Shown here: piece after piece, positions 16,904 through 22,013 of the stretch
How the letters are laid out: every line of letters begins with the position of its first letter
Position numbering within the stretch: the stretch's first letter is position 1
Source of the DNA: JBGFRR01 sp041695045
Lineage (GTDB): Bacteria > Bacteroidota > Ignavibacteria > UBA10030
Direction: 5' to 3'
Assembly (NCBI GenBank): GCA_041695045.1
Contig: JBGFRR010000144.1
Span: 1 to 23,368, forward strand
Length of the DNA stretch: 23,368 nucleotides
Position numbers and translations under genes: made by a program
Notes under the pieces: generated by a model
What the model was told of the DNA's origin: nothing
The model's database searches: none
Seen by the model: only the letters and a program-made list of their open reading frames with translations

Positions 16904-17857
16904 ATGCATTCAACGTACGTGTGGATGAACGGAGAGTTGGTGGAGCAGCAAGAGGCAACATTGCCGTTTTTGACGCCGGCGCTTCACTACGGCATTGGGG
17001 CGTTCGAAGGAATCCGGTGCTACGCAACGAGTCGCGGCCCGGCGGTCTTTCGATTGCGCGACCATATGGAGCGCCTCGTGCAGTCGGCGAAGATTCTCGG
17101 CTTTCGCTCGCTCCCGTATTCGGTCGATCAGCTCGTCGAGGCGGTGAAGCTCACCGTGCGGGCGAACGGGTTTGCAGAGTGTTACATCCGTCCGCTCGTC
17201 TATCTTGCCGGCGGCGGGTGGAATCTCAACATCGACGGCGGGACGGCACATGTCGGTATTGCGGTGTGGGAGTGGAATAACTATCTCGGCTCCGAGGCGC
17301 TTGCACACGGCGTACGCGCAAACATCTCTTCGTTCACACGCCATCACCCGAACGTGATGATGACCAAGGCGAAGGTCACCGGCAACTACGCCAACAGCTT
17401 TCTGGCGAAAACGGAATCCCTTCGGCTGGGATTTGAAGAAGCGATTCTGCTCGACCCGCAAGGCTATGTTGCGGAGTGTACGGGAGAGAATCTCTTCATC
17501 GTGAAGCGCGGCGTCATCATCACGCCCAACCTTGCTCCCGTGTTGGAGGGGATCACGCGCGATTCGCTTGTGCTGTTAGCAAAAGACCTGGGCTACACAG
17601 TGGTGGAGGCGCCCATTTCGCGCGATCAGTTATACTCGGCGGATGAAGTTTTCGTGTGCGGCACGGCTGCGGAGTGCATCGCGCTGCGCGAAATCGATTT
17701 TCGAGTCATCGGTAACGGCGCGATGGGGCCGGTGACGCGCTCCATCCAACAGGCATACCAGGCAGCGATTCACGGCAGGCATCCACGCTCGGCGGAGTGG
17801 CTGGACTCTGTGAACCTCGCCGCAGCGCGACCCGTTCGAACGACCGTCTCGGCGTGA
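16904..17857 (+). CDS. ilvE: Branched-chain amino acid aminotransferase
   Basis: This PLP fold-type IV transaminase makes valine, leucine and isoleucine from their 2-oxo acids with glutamate as amino donor. The 317 residues match the IlvE family. Features are GIGAFEGIRCY (31-41), the PLP lysine at Lys157 (TKAKVTGNYANS), EAILLDPQGYVAECTGENLF, GITRDSLVLLAKDLGY and FVCGTAAECIAL. AGAGGA lies 10 nt before the ATG. It is the last recognised branched-chain gene of the cluster. The glutamate it uses would come from the GOGAT encoded upstream. The 79 nt after it hold no clear terminator, so transcription may continue into the amidase gene. Confidence 0.95.
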   Translation: MHSTYVWMNGELVEQQEATLPFLTPALHYGIGAFEGIRCYATSRGPAVFRLRDHMERLVQSAKILGFRSLPYSVDQLVEAVKLTVRANGFAECYIRPLVYLAGGGWNLNIDGGTAHVGIAVWEWNNYLGSEALAHGVRANISSFTRHHPNVMMTKAKVTGNYANSFLAKTESLRLGFEEAILLDPQGYVAECTGENLFIVKRGVIITPNLAPVLEGITRDSLVLLAKDLGYTVVEAPISRDQLYSADEVFVCGTAAECIALREIDFRVIGNGAMGPVTRSIQQAYQAAIHGRHPRSAEWLDSVNLAAARPVRTTVSA

Positions 17858-17936
17858 TCGTGCGAGGAAAGTTTGTTATCTTCTCTTTTGAATGTAGCTC
17901 GACAGGAACCAACCTCCAACATAAAGAACGCACGGG

Positions 17937-18722
17937 ATGAAGCTCGCCGTTGTTCAGACGGATCCGGTCTTTGGTGAGAAGCGGCAGAACATTGTGGACG
18001 CACTACGCCTGATGGAATCGGTTGAAGCCGACCTCTACGTGCTGCCGGAGCTGTTTTCATCCGGTTACAACTTCGCAACGCAGGAGGAAGCCAAGCAACT
18101 TGCGGAGCCGTTCGGAAAGGGGGAGAGCTTCACGGCACTGGAGAAATTCTCAAAGGAGCGGAGGTGTTACGTCGTGTACGGGTTTGCGGAGCAGGATGGC
18201 GAGGCGCTGTACAACGCAGCGGGGATTGTCGGGTACGACGGAACGACGGGGCTGTATCGGAAGATTCATTTGTTTGACCGGGAGAAGTTGTTCTTCGCTC
18301 CGGGCAACACACCGCTGCAGGTGTTCCAAACGCCATACGGCGCGGCGGGGATGATGATTTGCTTCGATTGGTATTTTCCCGAAGCCGCGCGGACGTTAGC
18401 GCTCAAAGGCGCACAGCTCATCGCGCATCCCTCCAACCTTGTTCTTCCTCATTGTCCCAACAGCATGCCCGTGCGCTGTTTGGAGAACCGCGTCTTCGCT
18501 GCGACTGCCAATCGTGTGGGGACGGAAGACCGCGGCGGCGTCCGGCTTACGTATATCGGACAGAGTCAAATCACATCTCCCCACGGGGAAATTCTCCATC
18601 GCTGCTCCCCCGACAAACCGGAGATCGCCGTTTGCGATGTCGACCTCTCATTGGCCAACACGAAGGAAGTTACCGAGCGCAACCATCTTTTGAAGGATCG
18701 CCGACCGGAGTTCTACCTCTGA
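17937..18722 (+). CDS. Nitrilase-superfamily amidohydrolase
   Basis: This is a carbon-nitrogen hydrolase of 261 residues with the full Glu-Lys-Cys triad: Glu38 (LPELF), Lys109 (YRKIHLF) and Cys142 (MMICFDWYFPE). From memory the overall sequence, including ALKGAQLIAHPSN and the C-terminal LLKDRRPEFYL, resembles the archaeal nitrilase PH0642 and related amidases. An omega-amidase or N-carbamoyl amidase role is possible, but substrate cannot be read from the sequence. It should be cytoplasmic, having no signal peptide. The 79-nt spacer after ilvE contains a CAAC-rich stretch (CCAACCTCCAACA) and no clear Shine-Dalgarno sequence, as for ilvN, gltB and leuD. It may be the last gene of the cluster or a separate unit. 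Confidence 0.9.
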   Translation: MKLAVVQTDPVFGEKRQNIVDALRLMESVEADLYVLPELFSSGYNFATQEEAKQLAEPFGKGESFTALEKFSKERRCYVVYGFAEQDGEALYNAAGIVGYDGTTGLYRKIHLFDREKLFFAPGNTPLQVFQTPYGAAGMMICFDWYFPEAARTLALKGAQLIAHPSNLVLPHCPNSMPVRCLENRVFAATANRVGTEDRGGVRLTYIGQSQITSPHGEILHRCSPDKPEIAVCDVDLSLANTKEVTERNHLLKDRRPEFYL

Positions 18723-18776
18723 TGACCTTCTGTAGGATTGATGGAATGGTGGAGTCATGAAGTATTGCAATGTTGA

Positions 18777-19277
18777 GCGTGCGACATACTTCAACCTGCG
18801 TTGCTTCTGTTTCTGCACTCGGGAATTGACCGGAAGCCGTTACCCGTCGGCACGCCGATTCGGCCACTCGGCTTAGTTTTTCTCAACGATGAAAGACCGA
18901 TGCTGGTCGGGGTCCAAGCCATGCTAAGCAAGTTGTGTTGTTCTTCACGGTTGACTGTCCGCATTGTCAGTGGGCGCTGCTGAATTTCGAAGCGCTGTTT
19001 CGCCGATACCAGAAGCGGGCAACGTTCATTGCGGTTTCGTTGAGCGATCCTACAATGACGTGGTATTTCGTTCGGAGTAAGCGATACACTTTCCCAGCGG
19101 CATTCGATCCAGAGAATAACGTCAGGACGGAATTCCGAATTAGAAGTGTCCCTGCTCTCTTGTTGATTGACGAACAACGGTAAGGCACTCGGCCGGCCCC
19201 CGAGTGCCGAGCCTGAGTTTATGATTAACAGGCGGGTAGGAATCATTCATCCACTGCAACCACTACTGTCCGGTTAA
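18777..19277 (+). pseudogene. Frameshifted TlpA/ResA-like thioredoxin gene remnant
   Basis: Three pieces in two frames make up a thioredoxin-like domain. The first, open from 18777, reads ...PLPVGTPIRPLGLVFLNDER...SKL up to 18935. The second frame (18935-19183) has FFTVDCPHCQ with a CPHC redox motif, then FIAVSLSD, AAFDPENNV and SVPALLLIDEQ. Restoring one G at about 18935 gives KLVLFFTVDCPHC. Dropping one C near 19178 joins LLLIDEQ to GKALGR in the original frame, which ends at 19277. No in-frame ATG precedes the first part, so the N-terminus (signal or anchor) also appears lost. Family members are extracytoplasmic thiol-disulfide reductases. A short functional protein starting at GTG 18935 is possible but would lack the first strand of the fold. 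Sequencing error is another explanation for the indels. Confidence 0.7.
19184..19208 (+). other. Strong 9-bp hairpin after the thioredoxin remnant
   Basis: GGCACTCGG (19184-19192) and CCGAGTGCC (19200-19208) form a perfect, GC-rich 9-bp stem with a 7-nt loop, one base after a TAA at 19181-19183. The bases that follow (GAGCCTGAGTTTATG) lack a proper T-run. It may be a weak or factor-assisted terminator, or a palindromic repeat whose arrival helped disrupt the reading frame. Confidence 0.5.
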
Positions 19278-19287
19278 CGACCAGCTC

Positions 19288-19316
19288 TTGACATTAGCGC
19301 TGAAATGTGTTAGTTT
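19288..19316 (+). promoter_or_regulatory. Candidate promoter of the ROK regulator gene
   Basis: A perfect TTGACA (19288-19293) is followed after 17 nt by TAGTTT (19311-19316), which matches TATAAT at only three positions. The placement about 50 nt before the start codon is suitable. The assignment rests on the -35 box and spacing, and FCB bacteria often use a different consensus. Confidence 0.4.
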
Positions 19317-19348
19317 GCGTCAGTTAGTTTACCTAACAAACCTACTAA
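19310..19348 (+). promoter_or_regulatory. Candidate operator for the ROK regulator
   Basis: TTAGTTT occurs at 19310-19316 and again at 19324-19330. GTTAG-5 nt-CTAAC (19323-19337) is a perfect inverted repeat, and TTAGT/ACTAA (19324-19328, 19344-19348) gives a wider one. The boxes overlap the expected transcription start, where autoregulation by a ROK repressor would act. TTTACCTAAC at 19328-19337 has a near copy, TTTACCTTAC, at 20627-20636 ahead of the next gene. Confidence 0.35.
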
Positions 19349-19368
19349 AGAGGTCGGCGGGTTTGACC

Positions 19369-20613
19369 ATGCACAGGCTTCTATTGCGTCGTAGCGAATT
19401 TTTCGATGAACCGAACGAGTACCGTGTACTTCGCCTCGTTCGTGATTCTCATGTTATCTCCCGCACGGAAATCTCTCAACGTTGTCGACTGTCCAAACCG
19501 ACTGTTTCTGAGATTGTAAGCCGTTTTCTTAAGGAGGGTTTTCTCGAAACGGCTGGCGAATCATCCTCCACACAACATGGTGGGCGCAAGCGGGTACTTC
19601 TACGGTTCAACCCCAGTGCAGGGTTTGTGATTGGGGTCGATGTGCGAATGACTGAATGTATTGTAGCTGTTACGGACCTCAACGCTCGCATCATTGCCCG
19701 CAAAAGCTTTCAATATGTGTCTGGCAGCTCCCCGGGGACTGTTCTCGTGCAAGCGTTCGACATCATCGATTCTCTGCTTGCAACCAATGCATCCTTTCTT
19801 TCAAAGAATGTTGGGATTGGCATCGGGCTACCCGGACTGATCGATCGATCGACGGGTATCATTCAAGTTGCCGATACCCTGGCTGGATGGAAAGGTACAA
19901 ACATTCGGGAGCGTTTTCGAGAACGATTTGGTTTACCGGTTTACGTCGAGAATGACGTGAAAGCCCGCGCGCTTGGAGAATTTCTCTTTGGCGTTGGGAA
20001 ACATGTTCGCGATCAGATTTTTCTCTGGATCGGGGATGGTATCGGTGCTGGCATCATCATCGACGGGAGGCTGCATCATGGTATCACCGAGAGTGCGGGC
20101 GAAATCGGCTACAACGAGATTCGCAACGAAACGATTCGCGAACAGTTTCCCCTTCTCCACACCGGGGGCGATCAGCGCGACTTTGGTGATGTCCTGTCGA
20201 CTTCTGTCTTGACGAGACGTTATCGAGAACTTGTCCCGACTGCAAAGTCCGTGACGGTAGATGGCATCTTCCGTGCTGCCGAAGCGGGGGAAGAAATTGC
20301 CCTACAGTTGCTAGATGAAGTGGCGTCGCTCACCAGTCTTGTCTGTATTAATTTGATCAACACGTTGAATCCCGAACTAATCGTGATCGGTGGGCAGGTT
20401 GTCGAAGCGGGGTCGATCGTGCTCGATCGGGTTCAGCAGAGAGTCCGTGAGGACATTCTCTCAGTACCTGCAGAGGCGGTTCGAATTCTTCCGACAGCGC
20501 TCAAGGAAGACGGCGTGATTCTCGGAGCCGTCGGTCTTGTCTTGTATGATCTGTTCAAGCCTGTGCGCAATGGCAGCAATGCGCCGCAACCGCAAGTTCT
20601 CAAAGAATTGTAA
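19369..20613 (+). CDS. ROK-family transcriptional regulator
   Basis: The protein has 414 residues from this ATG, a NagC/Mlc/XylR-like architecture. An N-terminal winged helix-turn-helix (about 17-62, ISRTEISQRCRLSKPTVSEI) is followed by a ROK domain (about 85-405) with IGIGLPGLIDRSTG, VENDVKARALGEF and IGDGIGAGIIIDG. The sugar-kinase phosphate motif DxGGT is replaced by VDVRMTE, so kinase activity is unlikely. The zinc site of typical ROK proteins (GEIGH followed by CxCGxxGCxE) is degenerate: GEIGY at 244-248 and no cysteines after it. The ligand is unknown, probably a sugar. AGAGG at 19349-19353 is 15 nt from the ATG. It fits a TTG at 19363 (two residues longer) better. The frame also extends to a TTG at 19288, but that lies inside the promoter region. 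Confidence 0.88.
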   Translation: MHRLLLRRSEFFDEPNEYRVLRLVRDSHVISRTEISQRCRLSKPTVSEIVSRFLKEGFLETAGESSSTQHGGRKRVLLRFNPSAGFVIGVDVRMTECIVAVTDLNARIIARKSFQYVSGSSPGTVLVQAFDIIDSLLATNASFLSKNVGIGIGLPGLIDRSTGIIQVADTLAGWKGTNIRERFRERFGLPVYVENDVKARALGEFLFGVGKHVRDQIFLWIGDGIGAGIIIDGRLHHGITESAGEIGYNEIRNETIREQFPLLHTGGDQRDFGDVLSTSVLTRRYRELVPTAKSVTVDGIFRAAEAGEEIALQLLDEVASLTSLVCINLINTLNPELIVIGGQVVEAGSIVLDRVQQRVREDILSVPAEAVRILPTALKEDGVILGAVGLVLYDLFKPVRNGSNAPQPQVLKEL

Positions 20614-20647
20614 TCCACTATATTTTTTTACCTTACTTTCATAATTC

Positions 20648-20654
20648 AAGGAGG
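20648..20654 (+). promoter_or_regulatory. Consensus Shine-Dalgarno for the secreted cargo gene
   Basis: AAGGAGG lies 5 nt before the ATG at 20660. It is the strongest ribosome binding site in the window and fixes this start, in contrast with the A/C-rich leaders of ilvN, gltB and leuD. Confidence 0.8.
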
Positions 20655-20659
20655 TCGCC

Positions 20660-21958
20660 ATGGAACGAGTTGTGAGCGGTTTGCTGTTTCTCGTGCTCCT
20701 GTCAACGCAGGCTCTGGTTGGCCAGAAATTTACGCAGCGCTGGAAAATCGATCCGGGCTCACGGCCGCAGTTTCCTGCTTCAGGGGATTTCTATCGCGGT
20801 GCGGCCTATAATCCTGTAACGGATCGCTATCTGGTCGTCTCACGTGCAATCGGATTAAAAGTGTATGTCTTAAGTGCCTCCACGGGGGCGCTGCTCGATT
20901 CGTTGAATGTTACCGGAATCACCGGCGGTATATTTGCCCTGAACGAGATCGAAGTAGCGAGGGACGGAGTTATCTATGGCGCAAATCTTACCATCCAATC
21001 AGGCGCTGATACGGTCTATAAGATCTATCGCTGGGCAAATGAGACTGCAATACCAACTGTCGCGTTTTCGGGCCGGCCCGGTACCGCGCGCATCGGTGAT
21101 AGCTTTGATGTGGCGGGTACTGGTACGGGCACGGTCATCTATGCAAGCGGAAACGCAGCAACCTCAGTAGTCCAGACCTTTCGAACAACAGACGGCGCGA
21201 ACTTTACGCTCGGTAGCCCAATCAACATCGGCGGCCAGGAGGCCGGGGCAGGTATTGCTCAAGTCACCCCCGGAGGCAATGCTTACGTGAGCCGATTTGC
21301 CAGCGGCAATAAGGTTGATCTCGTTAGTCTCACAGGTACTGTCGTTAGCTCTGTGCCCGACACGATATTCGGGGCGTTCGTGGCTGACATTCATTATTTT
21401 GAAGTTGGTCCAAGAAAATTTCTTGCCGGTGCACCTGCGGGAGCCACAAACCATGATCCCGCGCGACTGATAGATGTGACGGCAGGCCCTGATAAAGCGG
21501 TTCTGGTAGATTCCACGGCCGATCTCGGCAACAATGCTAACCTGAATGCGACCGGGGATGTCGATGTCAAAGTCAATCCAGATGGAAGCATTGTCCTTTT
21601 TGTGCTCGTCGGCAACAATGGTCTTGCAGCATTCGTGACAGATCGGCTGGTCTCTGTAGGAAGCGGTCAGAACGTGCCTACGCGGTTTGTTCTTGAGCAG
21701 AACTACCCCAACCCCTTCAATCCCTCCACGACCATTCGCTATCACGTTCCGGTTGCAGGCTCTCTCAGTTTAAGGATTTTTGATCTGCTCGGTAGGGAGA
21801 TTCAGACGCTTGTCGAGGAATTCAAAACGGCCGGATCATATGCCGTTACGTGGGATGGGAAGAACAACGCCGGGCTGCGAATGCCTTCCGGCATCTACTT
21901 CTATACGCTCAAGACAGAAAGTATGGCGCAGACAAGAAAGATGATCTTGATGCAATAG
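20660..21958 (+). CDS. Secreted protein with propeller-like body and T9SS sorting domain
   Basis: The 432-residue product has a signal peptide (MERVVSGLLFLVLLSTQALVG, cleavage near residue 21). Residues 22-340 are rich in beta-strand, Gly, Thr and Asp, with repeated blades such as GAAYNPVTDRYLVVSR, LNEIEVARDGVIYGAN and IAQVTPGGNAYVSR. This suggests a beta-propeller, possibly of the DUF4623 type, though I am not certain of the family. Residues 343-432 are a type A T9SS C-terminal sorting domain (EQNYPNPFNPSTTIRYHVP, then LRIFDLLGREIQTL and PSGIYFYTL). The protein should cross the outer membrane by T9SS and lose this domain at the surface. It lies 46 nt after the ROK gene, which may control it. 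No enzymatic motif is visible. Confidence 0.88.
   Translation: MERVVSGLLFLVLLSTQALVGQKFTQRWKIDPGSRPQFPASGDFYRGAAYNPVTDRYLVVSRAIGLKVYVLSASTGALLDSLNVTGITGGIFALNEIEVARDGVIYGANLTIQSGADTVYKIYRWANETAIPTVAFSGRPGTARIGDSFDVAGTGTGTVIYASGNAATSVVQTFRTTDGANFTLGSPINIGGQEAGAGIAQVTPGGNAYVSRFASGNKVDLVSLTGTVVSSVPDTIFGAFVADIHYFEVGPRKFLAGAPAGATNHDPARLIDVTAGPDKAVLVDSTADLGNNANLNATGDVDVKVNPDGSIVLFVLVGNNGLAAFVTDRLVSVGSGQNVPTRFVLEQNYPNPFNPSTTIRYHVPVAGSLSLRIFDLLGREIQTLVEEFKTAGSYAVTWDGKNNAGLRMPSGIYFYTLKTESMAQTRKMILMQ
21620..21753 (+). repeat. C-terminal cassette repeat, copy 1
   Basis: This stretch, encoding GLAAFVTDR up to the start of the sorting domain, aligns without gaps to 23235-23368. By eye the first 75 nt agree at about 47 positions. 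The last 59 (21695-21753) are identical, synonymous sites included. The repeat may extend past the window. Confidence 0.85.
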
Positions 21959-21989
21959 GAGCAAGTGATAGCGGGTAATTTGAATGAGT

Positions 21990-22002
21990 GTCCCGAAGGG
22001 AC
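21990..22002 (+). other. Short palindrome ahead of the GHL10-like gene
   Basis: GTCCC-GAA-GGGAC is a perfect 5-bp stem with a 3-nt loop. Like the ilvB-ilvN hairpin it has equal arms and a trinucleotide loop. Its position just after an in-frame ATG (21984) suggests that this ATG is intergenic rather than the real start. Confidence 0.4.
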
Positions 22003-22013
22003 TCGGAGGATCA

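Noticed and set aside
19288..19368. A 27-residue N-terminal extension of the ROK protein from a TTG start
   Set aside because: The TTG is part of the TTGACA promoter box and the extension covers the putative operator. The ATG at 19369 or TTG at 19363 fits better.
20621..20629. The T-rich run after the ROK gene as an intrinsic terminator
   Set aside because: No stable hairpin precedes it, and the tract lies in the short leader of the following gene.
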